DNA of 13,882 nt from positions 1 through 13,882 of the forward strand of contig JBFEUI010000075.1 in the NCBI GenBank assembly GCA_041547565.1, in the 5' to 3' direction. The notes beneath the pieces are model-generated. The model saw only the letters and a list, made by a program, of their open reading frames with translations, was not told the origin of the DNA and made no database searches. Below, piece after piece: positions 1-8,614 of the stretch (position 1 is the first letter of the stretch; the number at the start of each line of letters is the position of its first letter). Origin of the DNA: JBFEUI01 sp041547565 (lineage in GTDB: Bacteria; Pseudomonadota; Gammaproteobacteria; Thiohalomonadales; Thiohalomonadaceae). The position numbers were made by a program, and so were the translations under genes.

Positions 1-1
1 C

Positions 2-1261
2 GAGTACGGCTACGCCCAGGTGCGTGCCCGCGGCCACACCGCCCTGCTCAAGGATATCGAGGATCACATGAGCGAGGAGGGCTACGGCCTGCTGGATGTG
101 TGGATGAGCCACGGTGACCGGGTCATCGAGATGCCTGAGGGCTTCAAGCTGATGGCCTCCACCGAGTCCGCCCCCATCGCCGGCATGGCCGACGAACTGC
201 GCCGCTTCTACGGCCTGCAGTTCCACCCCGAGGTGACCCACACCCGCCAGGGCCAGCGCATCCTGGAGCGATTCGTGCACGATATCTGCGGCTGTGCCGC
301 GCTGTGGAACCCGGGCAACATCATCGAGGATTCCATCAACACCATCCGCGAGCAGGTGGGGGACGAGGAGGTGATCCTGGGACTTTCCGGCGGTGTCGAT
401 TCCTCCGTGGTGGCGGCGCTGCTGCACAAGGCCATCGGTGATCAGCTCACCTGCGTGTTCGTTGACAACGGCCTGCTGCGCTACCAGGAGGGCGACACGG
501 TAATGGCCACCTTCGCCGAGCACATGGGTGTGAAGGTGATCCGCGTCGACGCCGAGCAGCGTTTCCTCGATGCGCTGGCCGGCGAGACCGACCCGGAGAA
601 AAAGCGCAAGATCATCGGCAACCTGTTTGTCGAGGTGTTCGAGGAGGAGGCGAAGAAACTCTCCAACGCCAAATGGCTGGCACAGGGCACCATCTACCCC
701 GATGTTATCGAGTCGGCCGGCGCCAAGACCGGCAAGGCCCATCTGATCAAGTCGCACCACAATGTCGGCGGCCTGCCCGACTGGATGCAGCTCAAGCTGT
801 GCGAACCGCTGCGCGAGCTGTTCAAGGACGAGGTGCGCAAGCTGGGCGTGGAGCTGGGCCTGCCCTATGACATGGTCTACCGCCACCCCTTCCCGGGGCC
901 GGGGCTGGGCGTGCGTATCCTGGGCGAGGTGAAGAAAGAGTATGCCGATATCCTGCGTCTGGCCGACCATATCTTTATCGAGGAACTGCACAAGCACGAC
1001 CTCTACCACAAGACCTCGCAGGCCTTTACCGTGTTTCTGCCGGTCAAGTCGGTGGGGGTGACCGGCGACGGGCGCCGCTACCAGTACGTGGTGGCGTTGC
1101 GCGCGGTGGAGACCATCGACTTCATGACCGCCCGTTGGGCACACCTGCCCTACGACTTCCTCGATAACGTCTCGCGCCGCATCGTCAACGAGGTGGCCGG
1201 GATCTCCCGTGTGGTCTACGACATTACCGGCAAGCCGCCGGGCACCATCGAGTGGGAATAA
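2..1261 (+). CDS. guaA: GMP synthase (glutamine-hydrolysing), 5' partial
   Basis: Converts XMP to GMP using ATP and glutamine, the last step of guanine nucleotide synthesis in the cytosol. The reading frame is open from base 2 and starts off-window; about 419 residues are visible, against roughly 525 in the family, so the first ~100 residues are missing, including the glutaminase cysteine nucleophile. The first visible residues (EYGYAQV) belong to the class I amidotransferase domain, and the rest of that domain's triad is seen as FHPEV (His codon at 224-226). The ATP pyrophosphatase P-loop SGGVDSS lies at 386-406. The frame ends with the family's conserved tail GTIEWE. The next gene is 149 bases downstream, so guaA probably ends its own transcription unit. 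Family assignment is very secure. Confidence 0.98.
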   Translation, partial: EYGYAQVRARGHTALLKDIEDHMSEEGYGLLDVWMSHGDRVIEMPEGFKLMASTESAPIAGMADELRRFYGLQFHPEVTHTRQGQRILERFVHDICGCAALWNPGNIIEDSINTIREQVGDEEVILGLSGGVDSSVVAALLHKAIGDQLTCVFVDNGLLRYQEGDTVMATFAEHMGVKVIRVDAEQRFLDALAGETDPEKKRKIIGNLFVEVFEEEAKKLSNAKWLAQGTIYPDVIESAGAKTGKAHLIKSHHNVGGLPDWMQLKLCEPLRELFKDEVRKLGVELGLPYDMVYRHPFPGPGLGVRILGEVKKEYADILRLADHIFIEELHKHDLYHKTSQAFTVFLPVKSVGVTGDGRRYQYVVALRAVETIDFMTARWAHLPYDFLDNVSRRIVNEVAGISRVVYDITGKPPGTIEWE

Positions 1262-1327
1262 TTTTCATCGTACCGCGTCTTTTAGCTTGCTGAACGACAT
1301 AGTCACTATGCAGTACTGCTGATTTTC

Positions 1328-1360
1328 GCAGGGAACACTATACTTGAAAGTGTTCCCTGC
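1328..1360. other. Perfect 12-bp stem-loop between guaA and the response regulator
   Basis: GCAGGGAACACT (1328-1339) and AGTGTTCCCTGC (1349-1360) are exact inverted repeats around a 9-base loop. No T-run follows directly (AGTGCTTATT comes next), so this is not a textbook intrinsic terminator. Nearby, GCAGTACTGC at 1310-1319 is a perfect palindrome, and GCAGT/ACTGC recurs at 1359-1363 and 1372-1376. The structure could end guaA transcription, stabilise an mRNA 3' end, or be a protein-binding site in front of the response regulator. The sequence does not decide between these. Confidence 0.5.
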
Positions 1361-1410
1361 AGTGCTTATTTACTGCATGTCGCCTTTTTAATCTAACTAA
1401 GGGACTAGTT

Positions 1411-1791
1411 ATGTTAAAGCAAAAATCCATTCTCATTGTTGATGATGACAGGTTGGCATTGACCCTCTATCGGGAGGTGATTCGACGCTTCAAAAAATAC
1501 CAAATCAGGGAAGCGAGCAGCGGTCGCGAGTGCATTGCCATCGCCTCGACACATCCGATCGACCTGGTTATTCTCGATTACCAGCTGGATGACATGAACG
1601 GGCAGCAGGTTTGCCGGGAGATACAGGAAGTTGGCCTGAATCCGCAGGTGCCTGTCATTATCTCTTCGATGCGTGACCGCTCCGACCTGAAGAAGGAAAT
1701 CGACTGCGAAAACGTGATCAAAATCGTGCAGAAACCGTATGCGGTCGACGAGATGAATCTGGACATTACACAAGCGGTGGGTGCTGATTAG
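1411..1791 (+). CDS. Single-domain response regulator (receiver only)
   Basis: A CheY-like receiver domain of 126 residues with no output domain. Visible family residues are the acidic cluster DDD at 11-13, the phospho-acceptor Asp56 in VILDYQLDDMNG, Ser85/Ser86 at the Thr/Ser position, and Lys108 in the QKPY motif. The phosphorylation site is therefore intact. It presumably relays phosphate from, or docks with, a histidine kinase partner; no kinase gene lies in this window, so the partner is unknown. The ATG at 1411 has AAGGGA about nine bases upstream as a ribosome binding site. A strong terminator follows at 1833, so it is probably monocistronic. The domain is certain; the pathway is not inferable here. 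Confidence 0.93.
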   Translation: MLKQKSILIVDDDRLALTLYREVIRRFKKYQIREASSGRECIAIASTHPIDLVILDYQLDDMNGQQVCREIQEVGLNPQVPVIISSMRDRSDLKKEIDCENVIKIVQKPYAVDEMNLDITQAVGAD

Positions 1792-1832
1792 TTACCGCTT
1801 GATAGCACTTTATCCGTGCTTGAGTAGCTGAG

Positions 1833-1855
1833 GGCAGCCGACGGCTGCCTTTTTT
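1833..1855 (+). terminator. Rho-independent terminator after the response regulator
   Basis: GGCAGCC (1833-1839), a three-base loop GAC and GGCTGCC (1843-1849) form a 7-bp GC-rich stem followed at once by six T residues (1850-1855). It lies about 40 bases past the response-regulator stop, in the correct orientation to end that transcript. Confidence 0.9.
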
Positions 1856-1910
1856 ATTGATAATATCGACCTTATGATTAGTTAAATTCGCTTTTCCTGG
1901 TACGCTCTCC

Positions 1911-3059
1911 ATGACCCGCTTCCTTGTCTTTATCAGCCTGTTTTTGCTCGTCTACGGCGCTATGCACGCCTACCTGTTTATCAAGGTGAAGCGGGCACTC
2001 AAGCCGGGGCGGGCGGCGTCCGCACTCCTCATCCTGTTTTTGTTGCTGATGGTGCTCAGTCCGATGCTGATGTGGCGGCTGGCGGACATTGATCTTGAAC
2101 AGGCAATAAGGCCGGTTGCAATACTGACCTATGGCTGGATGGGGTTTGTCTTTCTGTTCTGCTCCAGCTACCTGGCCGTTGACCTCTACGGCCTGCTGTT
2201 GCGGCTGCTCAAGTGCGTGTCGCCGCAAATGGCCGCATTGCGTAGCGCCAACCGTGGCCTGACCCTGGCGGTGGTGACCCTGCTATGCACGGGGATAGCC
2301 ATCCACGGCTATTACGCCGCCAGGGAGATACGCGTGGAGCGGGTGGCGCTGTTCAGCGACAAGGTGCCACCCCATGTCGACAGCTACCGTATCGTGCAGA
2401 TATCGGATGTGCACCTGGGGGTGATGGTCGATGACGAGTGGTTCGGCAAAGTGGTGCGGCGTATCAATGCGCTCAAGCCCGACATGGTGGTGGCGACCGG
2501 TGACATTATCGATCGCCATGTCGATGGCGCGGAGAGTTTTGCAAGGATCTTCAACGCGCTGGCGGCGGACGCGAAAAAATATGCGGTTACCGGCAACCAC
2601 GAGTTTTTTGCCGGTGTCGACAGGGCGGTGGCTTTTCTCCAGCAGAGCGGCTTTACCGTGTTGCGCGGCGAGGGTGCGAGTGTTGCAGGGTGGCTCTATA
2701 TCGCCGGTGTCGACGACCGTGCGGGCGGTCGTTTTAATGCGCTGCAGGGTATGGACGAGACAGCACTGCTGCGCACGGTGCCGGCGGGGCGCTATACGCT
2801 GTTCCTCAAACACCAGCCGCTTATTGAGGCGGACAGCCTGGGTCGCTATGACCTGCAGTTGTCCGGGCATATTCACAAGGGGCAGATTTTCCCCTTTACC
2901 TACCTGACCAGACTGTTCTATCCGGCCGCATCGGGTATGAACGAACTGGAGGGTGGCTCGAAACTCTATGTCAGCCGCGGTACGGGCACCTGGGGGCCGC
3001 CGATACGCTTTCTGGCGCCGCCGGAGATTACCCTGTTTGAGCTGAAGCCGGCGCGCTAG
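1911..3059 (+). CDS. Membrane-anchored metallophosphoesterase (YkuE/YaeI-like)
   Basis: A calcineurin-type phosphoesterase with an N-terminal membrane part. About four hydrophobic segments are visible near residues 2-24, 36-56, 70-92 and 113-133, followed by the catalytic domain. The di-metal motifs are all present: SDVHLG (Asp166, His168), TGDIID (Asp198), TGNHE (Asn229, His230), KHQP (His301) and SGHIHKGQ (His320, His322). Members of this group with YkuE/YaeI-like architecture are thought to act on phospholipid head groups or related phosphoesters at the membrane; the substrate here is inferred only. No strong Shine-Dalgarno is seen before the ATG at 1911. The preceding terminator suggests its own promoter. 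It ends 71 bases before serB, with no functional link visible. Confidence 0.88.
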   Translation: MTRFLVFISLFLLVYGAMHAYLFIKVKRALKPGRAASALLILFLLLMVLSPMLMWRLADIDLEQAIRPVAILTYGWMGFVFLFCSSYLAVDLYGLLLRLLKCVSPQMAALRSANRGLTLAVVTLLCTGIAIHGYYAAREIRVERVALFSDKVPPHVDSYRIVQISDVHLGVMVDDEWFGKVVRRINALKPDMVVATGDIIDRHVDGAESFARIFNALAADAKKYAVTGNHEFFAGVDRAVAFLQQSGFTVLRGEGASVAGWLYIAGVDDRAGGRFNALQGMDETALLRTVPAGRYTLFLKHQPLIEADSLGRYDLQLSGHIHKGQIFPFTYLTRLFYPAASGMNELEGGSKLYVSRGTGTWGPPIRFLAPPEITLFELKPAR

Positions 3060-3062
3060 GGC

Positions 3063-3090
3063 TTAACTTTCGTGTCCGCTCCGGTATGAT
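3063..3090 (+). promoter_or_regulatory. Candidate sigma70-type promoter of serB
   Basis: TTAACT (3063-3068) and TATGAT (3085-3090) are separated by 16 bases. They match the -35 and -10 consensus at four and five of six positions. A start near 3097 would leave a leader of about 35 bases before the serB ATG. This is a pattern match only. Confidence 0.4.
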
Positions 3091-3130
3091 CGCGGCCCAT
3101 TGCATTGCTGATCTTCTATCCTGAACAATT

Positions 3131-4363
3131 ATGAGAGAAATCATTCTGGTAACGGTATCCGGCCAGGACCGCCCCGGCCTGACCGCGCAACTGACCGCCG
3201 TGCTGGCCACCTACGATGTGCCGGTGCTCGATATCGGCCAGTCGGTGATCCACGATACGCTGTCACTCGGACTGCTGATCGAGGTGCCGGCGGATGCCGC
3301 GGGCTGTCCCGTCTTCAAGGAGTTGCTGTTCAAGGGGCATGAACTGCACCTGAACGTACGCTTTACCCCGATCAGCGAGGAGGAGTACGAGCACTGGGTC
3401 GCCGCGCAGGGCAGACCGCGTCACATCGTCACGCTGCTCGGCCGCCAGATCACCGCCAGACACCTCTCCCGCATCGCCGAGGTGGTCGGTGAGCAGGGCT
3501 GCAATATCGACCAGATCACCCGCCTCTCCGGACGTATCTCGCTGCAACGGCCCAGCGAACGGCGCGCCGCCTCGGTGCAGTTGTCGTTAAGCGGCGAGGT
3601 CAAGGATATCACCGCCATGCATGCCGGTTTTCTGCGCATCTCCCAGGAGATGGATCTGGATGTGGCGGTGCAGGAGGACAATCTCTACCGCCGCAGCCGC
3701 CGCCTGGTCTGTTTCGATATGGATTCAACGCTGATCCAGGCCGAGGTCATCGACGAACTGGCGAAAGTCGCCGGGGTGGGTGAGCAGGTGGCCGCCATCA
3801 CCGAGGCGGCGATGCGCGGCGAGATCGATTTTTCCGAAAGTTTCCGTCGCCGCCTGGCCCTGCTGAAGGGGATGGACGAGTCGGTGTTGCAGGGGATCGC
3901 CGAGGGCCTGCCGATCACCGAGGGGGCCGAGCGCCTGATCTCCAATCTCAAGCGTTTCGGTTACAAGGTGGCGATTCTCTCCGGCGGTTTTACCTACTTT
4001 GCCAATTACCTGAAACAGAAGCTCGGCATCGACTACGTGTTCGCCAACCAGCTCGATTTCCGGGACGGCAAACTCACCGGCGAGGTGAAGGGCGATATCG
4101 TCGACGGCCAGATGAAGGCGAAAATGCTGATGCAACTGGCCGAGCAGGAAGGCATTTCGCTGGAACAGGTCATCGCTGTCGGTGACGGTGCCAATGACCT
4201 GCCGATGCTCTCCATCGCCGGGCTGGGCATCGCCTTCCACGCCAAGCCCCTGGTCAAGGAACAGGCGCAGCACTCCATCGCCACGCTGGGGCTGGATGCC
4301 ATTCTCTACCTGCTTGGCATGCGTGATCGGGAAATCGCCGAGATCGAGAAAACATACCGCTAG
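3131..4363 (+). CDS. serB: Phosphoserine phosphatase with N-terminal ACT domains
   Basis: Hydrolyses O-phosphoserine to serine, the final step of the phosphorylated serine pathway. The protein is 410 residues, longer than the ~320-residue E. coli enzyme. Two ACT-like segments occupy the N-terminal half (about 4-80 and 97-180); in this family such domains often bind amino acids for feedback control. The HAD phosphatase core follows: nucleophile motif DMDSTLI (Asp196, Asp198), SGGFTYF with Ser284, and the metal-binding motif GDGANDLPML (Asp352, Asp356). The ATG at 3131 begins MREIILVTVSG, a normal start for an ACT strand. No clear Shine-Dalgarno is visible. All catalytic motifs are intact, so it should be active. 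Confidence 0.97.
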   Translation: MREIILVTVSGQDRPGLTAQLTAVLATYDVPVLDIGQSVIHDTLSLGLLIEVPADAAGCPVFKELLFKGHELHLNVRFTPISEEEYEHWVAAQGRPRHIVTLLGRQITARHLSRIAEVVGEQGCNIDQITRLSGRISLQRPSERRAASVQLSLSGEVKDITAMHAGFLRISQEMDLDVAVQEDNLYRRSRRLVCFDMDSTLIQAEVIDELAKVAGVGEQVAAITEAAMRGEIDFSESFRRRLALLKGMDESVLQGIAEGLPITEGAERLISNLKRFGYKVAILSGGFTYFANYLKQKLGIDYVFANQLDFRDGKLTGEVKGDIVDGQMKAKMLMQLAEQEGISLEQVIAVGDGANDLPMLSIAGLGIAFHAKPLVKEQAQHSIATLGLDAILYLLGMRDREIAEIEKTYR

Positions 4364-4465
4364 AGCGCTGTTGCCGTCTGCGGCCGTGTTCGCATCTGCC
4401 GCCGTGATCCGCTACTTTTGTAGGTGTCTTCTCAAGTTGTTTTGACCTGGCGGTGCGGTGCGGGC

Positions 4466-6367
4466 ATGGCGCTATCCAGCGGTGTGATTGACAATGAATT
4501 GATCGCGGCCATTGTCGACTCGGTCGGTCGCGACAAGCGCGTGCGCCGTAAACTGCCCGAGGGCGGGCGTATTGTGATTGATCGCAGCCTCCCCTTCCTG
4601 TTTGTCTACCGTAAGCCGCCGCGCAGCGATGATCCGGGCACCGAGCGCCTGCTGCTGGGCGAGGCGGCCTATCTGCTGGCCTCGGGCAGTGCGCGGCTGC
4701 ATGGCGCGCATGCCCGGCTGGTACACACGCTGATTGCGCAGCAACACAAGCTGTTCGGCAACTTCCTGCTGTTCGAGCTGTGGGCGGGCAGCGATGGGCG
4801 TGATACCGCGGCGGATGTATTTCGCCTCGCCGCACCCAGGCACGGGGTGCCGCCCGGCTTGCTTGAGCAGCTGGAAAACATGCTGCTGTCGGTCGATACG
4901 AAAAGCGGCATGCCCGTGCAGGTGGCGATCGATTATGTGGATGAGGTCATTCCCCCGGGCCGCAAAGCGTTGCTGAGCGGCCGTCAGCGTCAACATCCGC
5001 CCTGCATTCATCTCGGGCTGGAGATCCCGGCGCTGTACCGCGATAGCCAGCGCGGCGCGGTGTACCCGTTTTTGCTGCGCGCGCTGCATCATGAGCTGGC
5101 ACGCGTGCTGAAGCGGTTATGCTACGCATTTGTCCACTCATTCACACACTACCGGCCACGCCACTTTCATGAACTGGGAAGCCGGGCAATCAGCCGTACG
5201 GTGCTGGAGGCCGATCGGCGCCTTGCAACGATCAGCGGTGAGTTTGACCTGCTGTTGCATGTCTCGCCGGTCAATGCCCCGGACGCTTGGGAGACGTTCA
5301 AGCGTGGCCGCTATGTCAGGGCACCGGAGCTTCTTTATCGGCCCCGGCCGGTGGACCCGGCGCTGCTGAAACGCCGCCTGTTCCAGACCCCCGTGGAACG
5401 CATCGAAGATCCCACACTGGCACACATCTTCCAGCAAAAACGCGATGAGCTTGAGCGCCGTCTGACACTGATGGCTGAACGCAATACGCCGAGGTTTCTG
5501 CTGGTCAGCAGGCAGCTGTTCGGCGATGTGGATCTGGAACTGCTGCAACTGGCGCGGCAGTTGTTGCTCCGTATCGACGTGCCGCGGGTGCAGCGCGGTG
5601 AGTCGCTCGACGCCGAGCGATTTGTGCAGTATGCGCGGGAGGAACTTGCTTACTACCGGCGCCAGGTGCCCGGCCTGCCCTACAGTGTCGTGCTGTGCAA
5701 TGACGTCCCGGGGATGGTGGTCACCAGCGAACGGTTACTGGTGGGGCGCGATGCCTGTGTGCCGGCAGCGCGCTTGCAGCCCACGCTGGCACACATGCTC
5801 GGCACCCATGTGTTGACGCAATTCAACGGTAGCCGGCAACCGCTGAAGGTATTCCGTACCGGCCTGGCGGGCCATGAGTCGCTGCAGGAAGGGCTGGCGG
5901 TGCTCTCCGAGTACCTGGTCGACGGTATCGACCTGTTCCGCCTGCGCCTGCTTGCCGCTCGTGTGGTGGCGGTACATGCCATCACCGAGGGCGCCGATTT
6001 CATGTGCACCTATCGTGAACTGCATCGCGACTACGGTCTGCCGAAACACACGGCGTTTAATGTGGCGCTGCGTGTGTTTCGTGCCGGCGGTTTTACCCGT
6101 GACATGATCTATTTGAGCGGCCTGAAGCAGGTGCTCGATTACCTGGGAAACGGCGGTGAACTGCAGACCCTGCTGCTTGGCAGGGTGGCTTACGAGCACC
6201 TCCCCCTGGTCGAGGAGCTGCGTTGGCGCCGTCTGCTCAAGCCCGCCGCGTTAACCCCCCGTTACCTTGAAGCGGAAGAGACACAGCAGCGCCTTGCACG
6301 ATTGCGCAGCGGCATGAGTGTGATTGACCTGCTGAGCGAAAGTGGCGGGGCGCCGGCGGCCGGTTAG
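4466..6367 (+). CDS. QEGLA-motif DUF1704 protein (TIGR02421-like) lacking the HExxxH glutamate
   Basis: Belongs to the family named 'flavohemoglobin expression-modulating QEGLA motif protein', a bacterial relative of the eukaryotic tyrosine carboxypeptidase MATCAP. The diagnostic string HESLQEGLAVLSEYL is at residues 470-484, counted from the ATG at 4466, giving 633 residues. An in-frame GTG at 4424 would add 14, but the ATG is the likelier start. The family's zinc-binding helix normally reads HExxxH. Here the same position, upstream of the conserved NGSRQPL segment, reads HMLGTH (443-448): both histidines are kept and the catalytic Glu is Met. The protein may therefore be a binding or regulatory paralogue rather than a peptidase. 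It lies between serB and tadA in the same direction. The cellular role is not established. Confidence 0.85.
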   Translation: MALSSGVIDNELIAAIVDSVGRDKRVRRKLPEGGRIVIDRSLPFLFVYRKPPRSDDPGTERLLLGEAAYLLASGSARLHGAHARLVHTLIAQQHKLFGNFLLFELWAGSDGRDTAADVFRLAAPRHGVPPGLLEQLENMLLSVDTKSGMPVQVAIDYVDEVIPPGRKALLSGRQRQHPPCIHLGLEIPALYRDSQRGAVYPFLLRALHHELARVLKRLCYAFVHSFTHYRPRHFHELGSRAISRTVLEADRRLATISGEFDLLLHVSPVNAPDAWETFKRGRYVRAPELLYRPRPVDPALLKRRLFQTPVERIEDPTLAHIFQQKRDELERRLTLMAERNTPRFLLVSRQLFGDVDLELLQLARQLLLRIDVPRVQRGESLDAERFVQYAREELAYYRRQVPGLPYSVVLCNDVPGMVVTSERLLVGRDACVPAARLQPTLAHMLGTHVLTQFNGSRQPLKVFRTGLAGHESLQEGLAVLSEYLVDGIDLFRLRLLAARVVAVHAITEGADFMCTYRELHRDYGLPKHTAFNVALRVFRAGGFTRDMIYLSGLKQVLDYLGNGGELQTLLLGRVAYEHLPLVEELRWRRLLKPAALTPRYLEAEETQQRLARLRSGMSVIDLLSESGGAPAAG

Positions 6368-6388
6368 GTTTATCCACGCGGCATTCCG

Positions 6389-6394
6389 TATAAT
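6389..6394 (+). promoter_or_regulatory. Consensus -10 box directly before tadA
   Basis: TATAAT is an exact -10 consensus only eight bases before the tadA ATG. No good -35 is found 16-18 bases upstream. If used, transcription would begin at or next to the start codon, giving a leaderless or near-leaderless tadA message. It may equally be chance. Confidence 0.3.
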
Positions 6395-6402
6395 GGCCTG
6401 CC

Positions 6403-6876
6403 ATGAAACAGGATAACCCGCAACAGGCCGATCTACAGTGGATGCGGCACGCCCTGGCGCTGGCGCAGCGTGCCGAGGCCGAGGGCGAGGTGCCTGTCGG
6501 TGCGGTGATTGTCCGGGAGGGTGAGCTGATTGCCGAGGGCTGGAACCGCCCCATCGCCGGCCATGATCCGACCGCCCACGCCGAGATCCAGGCACTGCGC
6601 GCAGCCGCGGCCACGCTGCAAAACTACCGTGTTCCCGGCACCACGCTCTATGTCACGCTGGAACCCTGCCCGATGTGTGCCGGGGCCATCATCCACGCGC
6701 GGGTGGCGCGGGTGGTATTCGGTGCCCCTGACCCGCGCAGCGGGGCTGCCGGCAGTGTATTCAACCTGCTGCAGTCCGAGCAGCTCAACCACAAATCCGA
6801 GATCACCGGCGGCGTTCTGGCCGAGGAGTGCGGGCAGCGCCTGCGGGAATTCTTCCGCCGCAAGCGCGTCTCCTGA
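6403..6876 (+). CDS. tadA: tRNA-specific adenosine deaminase
   Basis: Deaminates the wobble adenosine 34 to inosine in tRNA-Arg(ACG), an essential decoding step. It is a 157-residue cytidine-deaminase-fold protein. The zinc ligands and proton shuttle are all visible: HAE at 59-61 (His59, Glu61) and PCPMC at 88-92 (Cys89, Cys92). The N-terminal WMRHALALAQRA and EVPVGAVIV segments are typical of TadA. It starts 35 bases after the QEGLA gene's stop and faces mltF, the neighbour commonly found beside tadA in gammaproteobacteria, which supports the assignment. No ribosome binding site is obvious in the short gap before the ATG. Confidence 0.96.
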   Translation: MKQDNPQQADLQWMRHALALAQRAEAEGEVPVGAVIVREGELIAEGWNRPIAGHDPTAHAEIQALRAAAATLQNYRVPGTTLYVTLEPCPMCAGAIIHARVARVVFGAPDPRSGAAGSVFNLLQSEQLNHKSEITGGVLAEECGQRLREFFRRKRVS

Positions 6877-7004
6877 GTAGCCATGCGCGGTGCGCGGGAG
6901 TGCAGGGCGGGCCGTTTTATCTCGTGCTGTTTACCGCTGCCAGGGGGCTCGTATCGCTACGCTCACCGTGCCGATGGAGGCCGCAGCGATAGCCGACTGA
7001 GGCC

Positions 7005-8438
7005 CTACAGCGCGGGGGTGTCGATAGTGAGGGCCGCCGGGGGCTTGGGTTGCAGTTCCCGTGCCCGGGCACGCTCCTGTTCATCCATCCACACCAGGAT
7101 GTCGTAGTAGCTGCGAATGTTTTCCACATAGCGCAACGCCTCGTTGCCGCGGGCGTAGCCGCGTCGGGTGTTCTTGTACCACTTGCGCTGCCTGAGTTTC
7201 GGCAGGTGTACCTTCACGTCTTTCCAGCTGTCCGGATTGCCGCCAAGCTGCTGGGTGATGATGCGCGTATCCTCCAGGTGGCCGAAGCCTATGTTGTAGG
7301 CCGCCAGCGCCAGCCAGGTGCGGTCGGGATCGGTAATGCGCTGCGGGAATTTTTCCAGCAGCTTCCTGAAATAGAATGAACCGCCGCGGATGCTCTGGAC
7401 CGGATCGGTGCGTTTCTCGACACCGATGTATTCAGCCGTCTCCTTGGTCAGCATCATCATGCCGCGCACCCCCGTGGGGGAGACCGCCTTGGGATTCCAG
7501 TGTGACTCCTGGTAGGCGATGGCCGCCAGCAGGCGCCAGTCAAGCCCGGTCTCCTTGCCGACATACTCGAACACCTTGCGGTACTCGGGCAGCCGCTCGG
7601 CGATGTGTCTGCGGTAGGTGCGGGTGCCGACATAGTCGAAACGGTCCAGGTGGCCGTAGTGGCGTTCGATCAGCTTTGCCAGCTTGCCGCTCTGGATAAG
7701 GCCGATGAAATAGTCGATGGCCGCCTGGTAGAGCGACGGGTCAGCGCCCTTGGGGAAGGCCCAGGCGAGCGACTGGGGCTCTCCGACCTCGAAGGCGACC
7801 TTCAGCTCGGGTATAAACCTTTGATTTAGCGTGAATTCGTTGGAATCGGCAATGGTGTAGTCGAGAAACTGCACCGCCACCAGCGTCAGCAGATCATCAC
7901 TCTCCAGCTCATCGTTTTCGCTCCAGTCCAGGTTGCCGTAGCGGTGGTGCAGCCGCTTCAGCCGCTCGGCATGGCTGCTGTTGGCCACCACCTCCAGGTG
8001 ACCGTCCAGCTCACCGAGGTTTTTCGGGCGCTTTTTCCCGCGGCGATAGATAAGCTGCTGGCTGACCGACTGGTAGGAGGGGGTGAAACGCAGCCAGCGC
8101 ATGCGCGGTTCGGTAACGGTCAGGCCGGCCGCGGCAAAGTGGGCCTTTTCCTCGGCCAGCATGTTCAACAACTCCTTCACGTTGTCCGCGATGACAAAAC
8201 GCGCCTTGACGCCCAGCTCATCGGCAAAACCCTTCACCAGATCGTATTCGAGGCCGGTTGGCCCGTTACCCCCCTCGTAATAGGTGGTGCCCGCATTGCG
8301 GGTCAGTACCGTGAACTCGCCCTTTTGCAGCACCTTTTCCAGCTCGTTCAGCTCACCGGTACAGGCGCTGACAAGACTCGCCACAAGCAGGGCAGTGGCA
8401 GTGCGGAGAACGGATTGCAGGCGGGCGGGGTTAAACAT
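7005..8438 (-). CDS. mltF: Membrane-bound lytic murein transglycosylase F
   Basis: A peptidoglycan-cleaving lipoprotein, expected on the periplasmic face of the outer membrane. It is 477 residues. A signal sequence (1-25) ends in the lipobox LVSAC with the lipidated Cys at 26. Residues about 40-265 form a solute-binding-protein-like (SBP_bac_3) domain, which in MltF regulates the enzyme. Residues about 285-450 form the lysozyme-like SLT domain, with catalytic Glu311 in AYQESHWNPKA, the SPTGVRGMMMLT segment and AALAAYNIGFGH. The order of domains is exactly that of MltF. It is convergent with tadA, its usual neighbour. GAGGTAA lies about 14 bases before the ATG, a slightly distant ribosome binding site. 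Confidence 0.96.
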   Translation of the reverse strand: MFNPARLQSVLRTATALLVASLVSACTGELNELEKVLQKGEFTVLTRNAGTTYYEGGNGPTGLEYDLVKGFADELGVKARFVIADNVKELLNMLAEEKAHFAAAGLTVTEPRMRWLRFTPSYQSVSQQLIYRRGKKRPKNLGELDGHLEVVANSSHAERLKRLHHRYGNLDWSENDELESDDLLTLVAVQFLDYTIADSNEFTLNQRFIPELKVAFEVGEPQSLAWAFPKGADPSLYQAAIDYFIGLIQSGKLAKLIERHYGHLDRFDYVGTRTYRRHIAERLPEYRKVFEYVGKETGLDWRLLAAIAYQESHWNPKAVSPTGVRGMMMLTKETAEYIGVEKRTDPVQSIRGGSFYFRKLLEKFPQRITDPDRTWLALAAYNIGFGHLEDTRIITQQLGGNPDSWKDVKVHLPKLRQRKWYKNTRRGYARGNEALRYVENIRSYYDILVWMDEQERARARELQPKPPAALTIDTPAL

Positions 8439-8590
8439 CCGGTAAAAATTACCTCATTAATAGTGGGTTTGTCCAAGCGTTAGAGGGTTGCACGGGTGCT
8501 TGGTTCATCTCACAGGCTGAGTATGGGGGAGGGGGCCGGATCTCCACCGTGCCGAATGTCACAAAGATGGCAGGATATGTCAGCAACTGT

Positions 8591-8614
8591 CCGGTTCTCA
8601 TGACTGACAACCGG
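8591..8614. other. Inverted repeat in the mltF/8706 divergent region
   Basis: CCGGTT (8591-8596) and AACCGG (8609-8614) form a short inverted repeat with a 12-base spacer, in the 267-base gap between divergently transcribed genes. It could be an operator. It is short enough to be chance, and nothing else distinctive is seen in this gap. Confidence 0.25.

Noticed and set aside
2431..2907. Open frames overlapping the phosphoesterase, serB and QEGLA genes in other frames
   Set aside because: They are arginine- or proline-rich, lack family motifs and are fully covered by well-supported genes. They are by-products of high GC content.
3085..3130. Structured leader or riboswitch upstream of serB
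   Set aside because: The gap is only about 40 bases past the candidate promoter and holds no stable stem or attenuator.
6877..7004. Bidirectional terminator between tadA and mltF
   Set aside because: Only scattered short inverted repeats (for example TATCGCT/AGCGATA) were found, with no T-run or stable stem.
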